Below, in pieces: positions 1 through 7,978 of a stretch of DNA of 24,979 nt. Each line of letters opens with the position of its first letter. The first letter of the stretch is position 1. The stretch covers positions 1-24,979 of the forward strand of contig JAIRNN010000147.1 in the NCBI GenBank assembly GCA_031257995.1, in the 5' to 3' direction. Origin of the DNA: Spirochaetaceae bacterium. GTDB taxonomy: Bacteria > Spirochaetota > Spirochaetia > Treponematales > Breznakiellaceae. The notes under the pieces are model-generated. The model had not been told where the DNA came from and made no database searches. It saw nothing but the letters and a program-made list of their open reading frames with translations. The translations under genes and the position numbers were made by a program.

Positions 1-290
1 AGCGGTTCAAAATTGTCGCCGACCGTTACCGCAACCGTCGTAAACGATTCGGTCTCCGATTTAATCTCATCTGCGGAATTTGTAATTTCGAACGTTGAGT
101 TTTGCAAGAGGTCTAATGAGTTTTCAGGAATAATAGATTGGTTGCCCCTGGTTTTTGCCGGGGGTGGACCCCCTTTCGGGAAATGGATAATTGAAAATGG
201 ATAATAAGCGCGTTTTGGAGACTGCTCGTTTCATTCCTGTTATTTTCCATTATCCGCTTTCCCTTTTCGATTTTCTCGTAGAGGGTGACG
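1..290. other. Unassigned left edge, no supported gene
   Basis: The plus strand is open from base 1 to a TAA at 202-204, but the open stretch has no ribosome binding site, its product resembles no family I know, and it ends in low-complexity sequence. It could be the tail of a gene starting outside the window or chance. A perfect hairpin (GGGGGT-GG-ACCCCC) lies at 160-173. Between 184 and 263 the motif ATGGATAA occurs twice directly and its complement TTATCC once, so this is repeat-rich intergenic DNA. Confidence 0.35.
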
Positions 291-425
291 GGGTTTTAGG
301 GGTGGAGCCCCTAGGAGAGGGGGTAGCGGAAGACCAAACGGAGGGAGGTGCGGACGCGCCTTTAGGCGTGGACGTATCGACTGGAGTGCGTGTCTGTAGC
401 GAGGGGGAGACTTCCCCCTCCTGAA
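291..425 (+). repeat. Dispersed GC-rich repeat, copy A
   Basis: This is one of four alignable copies in the window (others at 3661-3742, 14497-14580 and, inverted, 17970-18105). Shared landmarks in order are a small GC hairpin (here around GGGTGGAGCCCC), the block GAGAGGGGGTAGCGGA, a variable middle, and the 3' block GAGGGGGAGACTTCCCCC followed by CCT. This copy and the one at 17970 share a longer middle containing GGACGCGCCTT or GGACACGCCTT. It ends about 28 bp before the start codon of the GH2 gene, so it is probably in that gene's 5' leader or upstream region. Confidence 0.75.
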
Positions 426-452
426 CTGGTAACTATATAACAGGAGTTTGCT

Positions 453-2285
453 GTGAGCGAAAAGACGGAGAATTACAACGCGGACATTCACAATGCGGAT
501 TATGAGGGAGAGTATCGGGAAATCCTTCTGGAACACGAGGCGCTCGTCAATGTTGCGGGGAGGGAGACCGAGTCCCTGAACGGGAAATGGCATTTTTGTG
601 TGGATCCCTACGATACGTGCCGACGAGCGCATTGGTTTCGGGAAGCGCGGTACAGCGATAAGGGCGTGGAACTGCCGGTGGACTGGGATTTTGACTAGTG
701 GAAGCGGATGGCGGTGCCGGGGACGTGGAATGTCCAGAGTAAAGAGCTTTTTTGGTACGAGGGGTCGGGTATCTATATGCGAACGTTCCGGTATGCGCCC
801 AGGGAAGCGGGGGAGCGGGCGTTGCTTTGCTTTGAGGGCGCGGCATACGAGGCGTCGGTCTTCCTCAACGGCGTTTTTCTCGGTACCCACGACGGGGGTT
901 CGACTCCCTTCACGGTGGATATAAACGGCGTGGTCAAGCCGGACAACCGCCTCATCGTGGTGGTGGACGCCCGCCGCAGTCCCTTGCGGGTTCCTATGAA
1001 CAACACGGACTGGTTCAACTACGGCGGCCTTTACCGGGACGTGTATTTGGCGCGGGTTCCCGGCGTGTATATCAAGGACTGGTTTGTGCGGCTGGTGCCG
1101 GACGGGACGTTTTCGAAGATTCGCGCCGATGTTGTGGTTGTGGGTGGCGATGGGAAAGTCGTGCTGGCCATTCCTGAACTTGATGTGCAGGAAGAAATAA
1201 CCTTGCGGGATGGCGCGGGAAGAGGCGTGTTTGCGGTAAACCCGGAAAGCCTGTCCCTCTGGAGCCCGGAAAACCCGAAACGCTATGATGTCTCTATCCG
1301 GCTTCTTCCTGAGGGTGACGGCGCGGGGGGCGGCGCGGGCGGCGATCTTGTTCAAGATCGCGGCGATCTCATTCGAGATCGCATTGGGTTTCGGGAGATT
1401 AAGGCGCAGGGACAGGAGATTCTGCTTAACGGCAAGAAGATCTTTCTGAAGGGCGTTTCTGTTCACGAGGATCACGCCCTTCTGGGAAAGACCACCACGC
1501 CTGAAGTTATTCGGGAGACGATCCGGGACTTGAAAGAGATGAACGGCAACTATCTGCGCCTCGCCCACTATCCCCATGACCGGCGTTTTGCGCGGATCGC
1601 CGACGAGGAGGGAGTACTCCTCTGGGAGGAGATCCCGGTCTATTGGGCTATCGCTTTTGGGAACAAGAACACCTACCAAGATGCGGAGAACCAACTGGCC
1701 GAGCTCATCAAGCGGGACCGGAACCGCGTGAGCGTCATCATCTGGTCGGTGGGAAACGAGAACCCCGACACGGACGAACGGCTCCGCTTTATGTCAGGTC
1801 TGGCGAAAAGAGCGAGAAAACTGGACGAGCCCCGGCTGGTGTCGGCGGCCTGCCTCGTCAATCACACCAAGCTCAAAATTGAAGACCGGCTTTCGGAATT
1901 TACCGATATTATCGGCATCAACGAATACTACGGCTGGTATGACCCGGATTTCGACAAACTGTCCCAACTCCTCTCCAATTCCAGCCCCGACAAGCCGGTG
2001 ATCATCACGGAATTTGGTGCCGGGGCACGGAGCGGACAGCGGGGCAGCACCGACGATCTCTTCTCCGAGGACTGCCAAAAGGCCCTGTACCTCAAACAGA
2101 TCGCAACATTCAAGCAATACCCCTTCATTGCGGGCCTGAGCCCATGGATACTCTACGACTTCCGCTGCCCCCGCCGCTTCAACCGCTATCAGGAAGGCTA
2201 CAACCGGAAGGGACTCATTGACGCAGACCGGAAAACGAAGAAGCTCGCGTTTTCTGTGATGCGGGAGTTTTACAAGGAGCGGTGA
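453..2285 (+). pseudogene. GH2 beta-glucuronidase-like glycosidase interrupted by an in-frame TAG
   Basis: The reconstructed product is about 610 residues, usual for GH2 beta-glucuronidases. Start is GTG 453 with AGGAG at 442-446. A TAG at 696-698 interrupts the frame after residue 81 (DWDFD-stop-WKRMAVPGTWN), and the same frame then stays open to 2285. Seen in sequence: the N-terminal jelly-roll motif VPGTWN, the GH2 core motif GVSVHEDHALLGK, the acid/base Glu in SVGNENP (about 436), the NEYYGWY motif typical of glucuronidases, the nucleophile Glu in ITEFGAG (about 520), and YNRKGL near the C-terminus, which matches the N-x-K uronate-recognition motif. All catalytic parts lie after the stop. 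Restarting at ATG 708 would lose the first strands of the sugar-binding domain, so activity is doubtful. No signal peptide is visible. A beta-galactosidase-type GH2 specificity is the main alternative. Confidence 0.88.
1341..1382 (+). repeat. 21-bp tandem duplication inside the GH2 gene
   Basis: Two adjacent 21-bp units (1341-1361 and 1362-1382) differ at only three positions, and each contains a GATC...GATC palindrome. They encode GDLVQDR then GDLIRDR just before the conserved IGFREI segment, next to a glycine-rich run (GDGAGGGAGG). The duplication stays in frame and lies in a loop between domains. Confidence 0.7.
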
Positions 2286-2287
2286 AT

Positions 2288-2385
2288 AGTGAGTTGTACT
2301 CACGGTACTATTTACGGTGGTAATATGTCGGTACGCCGTTTGAACGCCGTTTCCAAGAGCTGCCATCCGGCGGCGTTCAAACGGC
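2288..2385. terminator. Two inverted repeats between the GH2 gene and the minus-strand mobile unit
   Basis: Just after the GH2 stop is a hairpin, GTGAGTTGTACTCAC, enclosed by AATAGT and ACTATT. Further on is a perfect 15-bp inverted repeat, arms 2335-2349 (GCCGTTTGAACGCCG) and 2371-2385, with a 21-nt loop. Neither has a T-tract, so a role as convergent terminator is inferred only from their position between converging genes. Confidence 0.45.
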
Positions 2386-2410
2386 TAATGGATAAATGGC
2401 ACGGCTTCGT

Positions 2411-3096
2411 TGGGCAGACCTCTCTTGCGGCCATCTCTGGCCGGGATATATGAGGCGGTCTGTACCTCCTTTTGGGCTGTGATCCGGGCCGTTAGCCGGG
2501 TGCTGGTGCGGGTTTGGGGGTGATTTCGAACGAAAGACGGTTGTCCGTTGTCATCCCGTCCGAGCGGGGGCTGCCCCAAGACAAGGTGCAGGCAATAGCC
2601 GCCGGTATCTTCGTTTTCGCCGACTTTTCCACCGCCGCCCAGTCCACCTCCTCCGCCCCCTCAGGCGGCCCTCCCCACAATATCTCCGACCAATAACGTT
2701 CCCCCAAAACGTGTTCCGTCCTCCCCGTCCGCGCGTTGAACCGGGCCGAAAACGTCTGTTTCAGCCACTGCATTATCAGCGGCAGCTTAAAGCCGTCTTC
2801 GGGCTTGATGTAAAACGTGAGCCGCGTCCCCTCAAGCCGGAGACAGCGCATCTCGAAGGGATAGTGCTTTCTAATCTCGCGGAGCATGCGGTGGAGGAGC
2901 GTTTTCGCCCACGGCAACCGGAACAAGGGCTCTTCGATATTAACCGCCGTCCGCGCCTCGTACCACACATTTTCCGCCAACTCTCTTTCTTTTCTCATAT
3001 ATTATAACCTCGTACATATGTATATGCGGTTGTTAGCCGTATTGCTTTAATCCAGCACGAAAAAAAATGCGAAAAAGATGAAACATCACGTTTTAC
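2411..3096 (-). mobile_element. RAYT/IS200-like mobile unit, copy 1
   Basis: Comparison with 23804-24487 shows similarity well beyond the coding region: about 95 bp upstream (shared blocks TTTCATCTTTTTCGC, GGATTAAAGCA, ACAACCGCATAT, GTACGAGGTTATA) and about 85 bp downstream (AAAAGGAGGTACAGACCGCC, then a GGCCA-4nt-TGGCC hairpin, then AGAGAGGTCTGCCCA). Similarity stops at about the same points in both copies, which defines a unit of about 690 bp. The conserved hairpin near the 3' end (2428-2443) and the imperfect palindrome before the gene are what IS200/IS605-type elements recognise. Confidence 0.7.
2492..2998 (-). CDS. RAYT-like (Y1/IS200-type) transposase homologue lacking catalytic motifs, copy 1
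   Basis: The 168-residue product has the layout of REP-associated Y1 transposases: an N-terminal segment like FRLPWAKTLLHRMLRE, a central beta-strand/helix region, and the block FNARTGRTEHVLGERYWSEIL, which matches the family's FN-R-x-G...G-RY region. In active family members the central strand carries HUH (M-P-N-H-x-H); here it reads LEGTRLTFYI with no histidines. The helix that should carry the catalytic tyrosine reads QTFSARFN, with Phe where Tyr is expected. The C-terminus is Pro/Ala-rich. Start is ATG 2998 with GAGG upstream. The copy at 23900 has the same losses, so this is a property of the family. Catalysis by the standard mechanism looks impossible; it may be mobilised in trans or domesticated. 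Confidence 0.75.
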   Translation of the reverse strand: MRKERELAENVWYEARTAVNIEEPLFRLPWAKTLLHRMLREIRKHYPFEMRCLRLEGTRLTFYIKPEDGFKLPLIMQWLKQTFSARFNARTGRTEHVLGERYWSEILWGGPPEGAEEVDWAAVEKSAKTKIPAAIACTLSWGSPRSDGMTTDNRLSFEITPKPAPAPG

Positions 3097-3164
3097 CGTT
3101 AATTCGTGATAATCTTGGAATTTGTATCCTGTAACTTTTCTCTTTTCCGTGTTAGACTAGCGCT

Positions 3165-5681
3165 ATGTCTTCTTCCACAGTGCTTGACGCGATTATCAGG
3201 GGGCCGGATTTTGCCAGGAACGTGGTGTGCGACCGGACGTTGCGGGCGGTTCCGGCGCGGTTTGTGCCGTTTCCGGCGGGGCTGCACGAGGAGCTTGCCG
3301 AGGCTTTGCGCCGCCGGGGGATCGGCCGGGTCTATACGCACCAGGCGGAGGTTTATGATCATGTGACGGCGGGGCGGAACGCGGTGGTGGTAACGCCGAC
3401 CGCGTCAGGGAAGACGCTGTGTTACAATCTGCCGGTTCTCCATACTTTGCTGGGAGATCCGGGGGCGCGGGCGTTGTACTTGTTTCCGACTAAGGCGTTG
3501 GCCCAAGACCAGCAGAGCGAGTTGAACGAGCTTGTCATGGGGCGGCCGCAAAACCCTGCGGGTTTGCCGGATGAAGCCGGGGATTTCGGCGCGGGGCAAC
3601 CCGGCCTTCACGGGGGTTCAGGATCGGCGGCGGGGTTTGCGCTTGACGGGAACGGGGGATGGGGGCGTTGCGGGGACGGGCCCCCGCAGAGGGGGGTAGC
3701 AGAGGCCCGCAGGGCCGGAGCGAGGGGGAAGACTTCCACCCACATAAATGCGCTCGCTCATCTCAGGATTGCGACGTATGACGGGGACACGCCGGGGCCG
3801 GTGCGGGCTCAGGCTCGCGACCGGGGACGGATTATCATTAGCAACCCGGATATGCTGCACACGGGGATTCTGCCGAACCACACGAAGTGGATCACGTTTT
3901 TTTCGCGTCTGCGGTTCGTCGTGATTGACGAGGCGCACGCGTATCGCGGGGTGTTTGGGAGCCATGTGGCGAATGTGGTGCGGCGGCTGGGGCGGATCGC
4001 GCGGTTTTATGGGACGAGGCCGGTGTTTATCCTGTCGTCGGCGACAATCGGGAATCCCAAGGAACTGGCGGAGACGCTCACGGGCGAGCGGGTGGAACTC
4101 GTGGACAACAACGGGGCGCCGCGCGGGGAAAAGCGGGTCGTGCTTTACAATCCGCCGCTGGTGGACAAGGCGCAGGGGATTCGCGTGTCCAGCCTCAACG
4201 AGAGCCGGCGGTGGATGCTCGCGCTGCTCAGGGCGGGGGTGAAGACGATTCTGTTCGCCCATTCGCGGATCAAGACCGAGGTGGCGGCGAGTTATGTGAA
4301 CGAGGATGTGAAGAATATCTACACGGATAACGGGCGGATCCGGGTGGAGGCGTACCGGGGCGGGCTCTTGCCGAACGAGCGGCGCGAGATTGAGAAGGGG
4401 CTGCGGGACGGGTCAATTCAGGGGGTGGTGTCGACGAACGCGCTGGAACTGGGGATCGACATCGGCGGGCTGGACGCTTCGATTGTCGCGGGGTTTCCCG
4501 GGTCGTTCAACTCGTTCTGGCAGCAGTCGGGGCGGGCGGGGCGGCGGGGCGGCACGTCGGTGTCGGTGTTTATCGCGTCCGCGGCGGCCCTCGACCAGTT
4601 TTTGATTCATGACCCCGCATGGTTTTTCGGGAAGGCGGCGGAAGAGGCGCGGCTGGATGCGGATAATCCCTACATTTTGAGCGATCACGTGAAATGCGCG
4701 GCGTTTGAACTGCCGTTTCGGGAGGAGCGGCTTATGGGTACGGCAACCGGGGAGCGGGATCCCTTTGGCGCGGGGGCTGCGGACGTACTGGGGTTTCTTG
4801 AGGAAGAGGGCGTGGTGCGAAAGTCGGGCGGCGCGTGGCATTGGGCGGCCCGGTCGTATCCGGCGGAGGGGGTGAGTCTCCGGTCGGCGGCGACGGACAA
4901 CGTGGTGATCATCAACGTAACCAAGGGGCGGAACGCGGTTATCGGCGAGATGGACCGGCCTTCCGCGAAGGAGATGCTGTTCAAGAATGCGGTCTATATC
5001 CACCGGGGAGAACAGTTTATCGTGCAGGAACTGGACATCGAGAACCGGAAGGCGCTTGTCTTGGCCTCGGACGTGAACTATTTTACCGACGGCTTGGTGA
5101 AGACGGACATTCAGGTGTTGAGCGAGGACGTGCGGGGGGAATGTACCGGGGCGGCGCGCGATCTCGCGTACACGTTTTCGCTGGGCGACGCGCTGGTGCG
5201 TTCTCAGGTGACGAAGTATAAGAAGCTGCGTTTTCACACCCACGAGAATCTGGGGTTCGGGGTGATTGATTTGCCGGAGGAGGAGATGCAGACGCGGGCG
5301 TTGGCGCTGCTCTTTCCGGCGGAGAGCGGCGGCGGACGCGCGCTCAAGGTGTTTACCGAGTCGGACAAGGGGGCGGCGCTCCGGGGGCTGGGCATGATGG
5401 TGCGGCAGATCGCGGGTGTGTTTTTGCTCTGCGACAGGGCCGATCTGGGGATTGCCGAGCGGGCGCGCGACCCGCACTTCGAGGCTCCCGCGCTCTACAT
5501 ATACGACAAGTATCCGGGCGGGACGGGGCTTGCCGAGGCATTGGCCGGACGGACTCAGGCGTTGTTCGCGGCCCTGAACCGGGCAATTACCGCCTGTCCG
5601 TGCAAGAACGGCTGCCCTTCCTGCGTCGGCCCCGGTGGGGAAAAGGCGAAAACGGCGGCGTTGCTGGAGGCGCTGGTGTGA
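3165..5681 (+). CDS. MrfA/YprA-like DEAH-box helicase with DUF1998 domain
   Basis: Superfamily 2 helicase of 838 residues. Visible motifs: the THQAE motif, Walker A TPTASGKT (about 78-85), the FPTKALAQDQ motif, TNPDMLH-type SNPDMLHTGILP, DEAH (VIDEAHAYRGVFGSH, about 254), SSATIGNP, a second RecA domain with LFAHSRIKTEV, STNALELGIDIGGLD and QQSGRAGRRG, then a C-terminal DUF1998 region ending in a four-cysteine cluster CPCKNGCPSC (811-820). In Bacillus, MrfA unwinds DNA with the exonuclease MrfB in repair of mitomycin damage; no MrfB gene is in this window. Residues about 126-193 are an insertion encoded by repeat DNA. Without it the length is about 770, close to the family norm of about 750. 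No clear Shine-Dalgarno precedes ATG 3165; a TAGACT at 3153-3158 sits only 7 bp upstream, so a leaderless start is possible. Confidence 0.92.
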   Translation: MSSSTVLDAIIRGPDFARNVVCDRTLRAVPARFVPFPAGLHEELAEALRRRGIGRVYTHQAEVYDHVTAGRNAVVVTPTASGKTLCYNLPVLHTLLGDPGARALYLFPTKALAQDQQSELNELVMGRPQNPAGLPDEAGDFGAGQPGLHGGSGSAAGFALDGNGGWGRCGDGPPQRGVAEARRAGARGKTSTHINALAHLRIATYDGDTPGPVRAQARDRGRIIISNPDMLHTGILPNHTKWITFFSRLRFVVIDEAHAYRGVFGSHVANVVRRLGRIARFYGTRPVFILSSATIGNPKELAETLTGERVELVDNNGAPRGEKRVVLYNPPLVDKAQGIRVSSLNESRRWMLALLRAGVKTILFAHSRIKTEVAASYVNEDVKNIYTDNGRIRVEAYRGGLLPNERREIEKGLRDGSIQGVVSTNALELGIDIGGLDASIVAGFPGSFNSFWQQSGRAGRRGGTSVSVFIASAAALDQFLIHDPAWFFGKAAEEARLDADNPYILSDHVKCAAFELPFREERLMGTATGERDPFGAGAADVLGFLEEEGVVRKSGGAWHWAARSYPAEGVSLRSAATDNVVIINVTKGRNAVIGEMDRPSAKEMLFKNAVYIHRGEQFIVQELDIENRKALVLASDVNYFTDGLVKTDIQVLSEDVRGECTGAARDLAYTFSLGDALVRSQVTKYKKLRFHTHENLGFGVIDLPEEEMQTRALALLFPAESGGGRALKVFTESDKGAALRGLGMMVRQIAGVFLLCDRADLGIAERARDPHFEAPALYIYDKYPGGTGLAEALAGRTQALFAALNRAITACPCKNGCPSCVGPGGEKAKTAALLEALV
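3540..3742 (+). repeat. Repeat-derived in-frame insertion in the helicase gene (contains dispersed repeat copy B)
   Basis: The segment separates two parts that normally adjoin in MrfA-like helicases (LAQDQ..ELNEL and LRIATYDGDTP). Its 3' part, 3661-3742, matches the dispersed GC-rich repeat: GGGGGCGTTGCGGGG, GGGGGTAGC, CCGCAGGGCCGGAG and GAGGGGGAAGACTTCC. Its 5' part starts with a hairpin (GCAAAACCC-TGC-GGGTTTGC, one bulge). The encoded block is rich in Gly, Ala and Arg, and in this frame it has no stop. Confidence 0.75.
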
Positions 5682-5783
5682 ATAACAATTGGCGCCCGTT
5701 TCGCGCACAGCCCGGGTCTTTTTATAAAATGTATTAAAAAATAAAAAAATTTACGTTTTTTTCGCGTTTTTTCGTCATATATC

Positions 5784-5811
5784 TTGACTAAATCTATCGT
5801 TTTCATATAAT
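5784..5811 (+). promoter_or_regulatory. Sigma-70-type promoter for the orphan binding protein gene
   Basis: TTGACT (5784-5789), a 16-bp spacer and TATAAT (5806-5811) lie upstream of an AGGAGG site at 5843-5848 that is 5 nt from ATG 5854. The whole region 5690-5830 is much more AT-rich than the flanking genes. Confidence 0.75.
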
Positions 5812-5853
5812 ATAATGAACATAGTCTTAATAGGAATTTTATAGGAGGATTCC

Positions 5854-6897
5854 ATGAAGAAAACAATGTGCTTGTTTTTGGTACTTTCGGTTTTTTCCAC
5901 TGCTCTCTGGGCTGGAGGAAAAAAGAATGAGACACCGGCTCCTGCCGTCCAGCAATCGTCGGTGCCGACGGGGCCGGCTTTGTCGGGCAAGAAGGTCATC
6001 GTGGCGGATGCTAACTCCACCCACCACCTCAACCTCTACGTGGCCTACGAGAAGGGGCTTTTCGCCAAGCGGGGGCTGGAAGTGGAGATTCAGCAGACCA
6101 GTTCGGGCGTGGCGGCGGTAGTCGGCGGGGAAGCGGACATCGTGTTCAATTGCCCAACCGGGGTCATCACGCCCATCGCCAAGGGACAGAACATCACCAT
6201 CATCAGCCAAGTGAAGATCCCTTGTACGTCGGTGCTGGTCGTGCCGGTCAACGCCCCGATCCGCAATCCCCAAGACGTGAAGGATCTGCAAATCGCCGGG
6301 CTTTCCACCACCTGCTGCGCGGTCATCGCCATCCGGAATTCGTTGCGGACCCAGTACAACACCGAGTTTGAGCTGGTAACGCTGGCTCCAGGGGCGGCGT
6401 TGGCGGCTCTGGAAGCGGGCAGCGTCCGGGCGGCCATACTCGAAGAACCCTTTGTGGCGGAGGCCCTGTTGCTCAAGAACGCGAACGGCCAGCCTAAGTA
6501 CAAAACCATCTTCGACGGCCATTCCGATGCTAACAGCGACGGGAAAATCGACGCGAACCTCGCCGGGGCAAATCCGCCCTGCCGCACCATCAATGCCAAC
6601 ACGAATTTCCTCGCGACCCGCTTGGACGATGCAAAAGTGTTCATCGAAGCCATTGAGGAGGCGGATAAAATCATCCTTGCCAACCCAACGGCGAGCGACA
6701 TCGTTGACATCGCCCAGAAGTACGTAACCGTATCCCGACAGGCGATCATCGACAGCAACCCCAAGCTGGGCTTTACCATTAAACTGGACACTGCTGGGCT
6801 CAAGGGTTATGCCGACGCATTGGTCGCCCAAGGTACCATCGACCGGAACCCCGGGGATGCCCTCTTCGCGTCCCAATTCAAAGGGATCACTTGGTAA
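5854..6897 (+). CDS. Periplasmic substrate-binding protein, NMT1/SsuA-like (ABC importer), no partner genes nearby
   Basis: The 347-residue product begins with a classical signal peptide (KK, hydrophobic core, cleavage after LWA) and no lipobox cysteine. The mature part has the features of the SsuA/TauA/NMT1 binding-protein family: an opening strand KKVIVADANSTHHLNLYVAYEKGLFAKRGLEV, VVGGEADIVF, VKDLQIAG, LEAGSVRAAILEEPF and a C-terminal helix region. These proteins deliver nitrogen or sulphur compounds or pyrimidine-like molecules to an ABC permease. No permease or ATPase gene adjoins it; the gene has its own promoter and a following hairpin, so it is monocistronic. A DANSDGKID segment (about residues 228-236) looks like a calcium-binding loop. 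The substrate cannot be told from sequence. Confidence 0.85.
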   Translation: MKKTMCLFLVLSVFSTALWAGGKKNETPAPAVQQSSVPTGPALSGKKVIVADANSTHHLNLYVAYEKGLFAKRGLEVEIQQTSSGVAAVVGGEADIVFNCPTGVITPIAKGQNITIISQVKIPCTSVLVVPVNAPIRNPQDVKDLQIAGLSTTCCAVIAIRNSLRTQYNTEFELVTLAPGAALAALEAGSVRAAILEEPFVAEALLLKNANGQPKYKTIFDGHSDANSDGKIDANLAGANPPCRTINANTNFLATRLDDAKVFIEAIEEADKIILANPTASDIVDIAQKYVTVSRQAIIDSNPKLGFTIKLDTAGLKGYADALVAQGTIDRNPGDALFASQFKGITW

Positions 6898-6901
6898 AAG
6901 A

Positions 6902-6934
6902 AACAGGGGGATGAACAAGATTTATCCCCCTGTT
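6902..6934 (+). terminator. Hairpin terminator after the binding protein gene
   Basis: A perfect 11-bp stem (AACAGGGGGAT at 6902-6912, ATCCCCCTGTT at 6924-6934) with an 11-nt loop begins 5 bp after the stop codon. It is followed by a modest T-rich run (GTTCCGTTTGTT) rather than a clean T-tract. Confidence 0.65.
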
Positions 6935-7030
6935 GTTCCGTTTGTTAGTACCATCTCCTCTCCATCCAATCGGGGACATTGAAAGCGGAACGCAAACCAC
7001 ATTTTTTTCACCGTTTTTGAAAAATTTTTC

Positions 7031-7059
7031 TTGACTTTGCCAAAAAGGGGGGTTACACT
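7031..7059 (+). promoter_or_regulatory. Promoter of the GntR regulator gene
   Basis: TTGACT (7031-7036), a 17-bp spacer and TACACT (7054-7059) form a good sigma-70-type promoter 53 bp before the chosen start codon. Confidence 0.75.
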
Positions 7060-7073
7060 ATTTCCCATGCGCG

Positions 7074-7085
7074 TCAGATGTCTGA
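7074..7085 (+). promoter_or_regulatory. Candidate operator, palindrome downstream of the -10
   Basis: TCAGATGTCTGA is an inverted repeat (TCAGA-TG-TCTGA) placed about where transcription and the early leader lie. GntR/FCD regulators usually bind short palindromes of this size and often repress their own gene. Assignment is inferred from position and symmetry; I did not find the same palindrome before the transporter genes. Confidence 0.45.
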
Positions 7086-7111
7086 TGTGATGAGATTGTG
7101 TGAGGCCTGTT

Positions 7112-7858
7112 GTGAATATGGTTCAACCTAAACTGTCCGCGCAGACGGCAGCCGGATTGCGAAAGCTCATTCTTGATCGGCAGCTCAAGCCGGGAGACCG
7201 TTTCTTTAGTGAAAACAGTCTCGCGGATATGTTTAACGTGGGCCGGTCCACTATTCGGGAGGCGGTTAAGATCCTCGCCGCGGAAAATGTGGTGGAAATT
7301 CATCATGGAAAAGGAACGTTCGTCTGCCGGAAAATGGGAGTAACCAGCGATCCTTTGGGACTCTATTTTGCCAATCAAAACCGCCTCCTTTTTAACCTGC
7401 TGGAGACAAGACTCATCGTGGAACCTCATATGGCGTTATTGGCGGCGAGGCGGGCGACAGGCGATGATATACACCGCTTGGAGCGGATCATTCGCGCCTA
7501 TGACGAGCCTTCTGCGGAACAGGAATCCCGCTTTTCGTCTCTGGATGTCGATTTTCATACTACGTTGGCTGATTGTACCAAAAACGATGTACTCCACCGG
7601 TTTGTACCGAGTATCTGCGACGCTATATGGAAAGGACGGGAAGAAACGGCTGACAATACGGCCAGCCATGAGCGGGCTATCGTGAGCCACCGGCGAATAT
7701 TCGAGGCGATTCGGGACCGCGAGCCGGATAACGCCCGAAAGGAAATGATTGCTCATATCAAACAGACGGCGCAAGACATAGCAGGCGAGGCTTTTCCAGA
7801 GCTTGATTTATTTGACAGCCGCTCCGAGAACAGCGGCTCAAAGCCCGCGCCCGGCTGA
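7112..7858 (+). CDS. GntR-family (FadR/FCD subfamily) transcriptional regulator
   Basis: About 248 residues. The N-terminal winged helix shows the GntR signature: L..LI....LKPGDRF.SENSLADMFNVGRSTIREAVKIL followed by the wing HHGKGTFV. The C-terminal FCD ligand domain has the expected metal-site pattern: DVDFH, then a His in SHRRIFEAI and another in MIAHIKQ. Family members bind sugar acids or organic acids and repress catabolic or uptake genes. Start: GTG 7112 is preferred because GAGG at 7102-7105 is correctly spaced; GTG 7100 and ATG 7118 are alternatives. It lies 120 nt upstream of the sugar importer and on the same strand, so it probably regulates that importer and itself. Confidence 0.9.
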   Translation: MNMVQPKLSAQTAAGLRKLILDRQLKPGDRFFSENSLADMFNVGRSTIREAVKILAAENVVEIHHGKGTFVCRKMGVTSDPLGLYFANQNRLLFNLLETRLIVEPHMALLAARRATGDDIHRLERIIRAYDEPSAEQESRFSSLDVDFHTTLADCTKNDVLHRFVPSICDAIWKGREETADNTASHERAIVSHRRIFEAIRDREPDNARKEMIAHIKQTAQDIAGEAFPELDLFDSRSENSGSKPAPG

Positions 7859-7881
7859 GATTAAACCGTGCCGGCGCGGGC
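7843..7881 (+). other. GC-rich hairpin spanning the end of the regulator gene
   Basis: Arms 7843-7855 (GCCCGCGCCCGGC) and 7870-7881 (GCCGGCGCGGGC) pair with one bulged base, and the stem includes the last codons of the GntR gene up to its stop. There is no T-tract. It may attenuate read-through from the regulator into the transporter genes or stabilise mRNA ends. Confidence 0.5.
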
Positions 7882-7978
7882 GAATAGAGAGGGCAAGGTA
7901 GTCTGCCGGTGATGCGGGGAATAGCTCCGCGTGGCTGGCGGTCAACAAATATTATTATTTATTATATGGAGGAACATT

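Noticed and set aside
13..204. Small plus-strand gene at the left edge
   Set aside because: TTG start without a ribosome site, no recognisable protein features, and the end lies in palindromic intergenic sequence.
240..1694. Long minus-strand open frame opposite the GH2 gene
   Set aside because: It is a shadow in GC-rich sequence: the plus strand carries all GH2 motifs and the minus product is Arg/Pro/His-rich with no family resemblance.
4413..5708. Minus-strand open frame opposite the helicase
   Set aside because: Arg/Pro/His-rich shadow of the helicase coding strand, without start signals.
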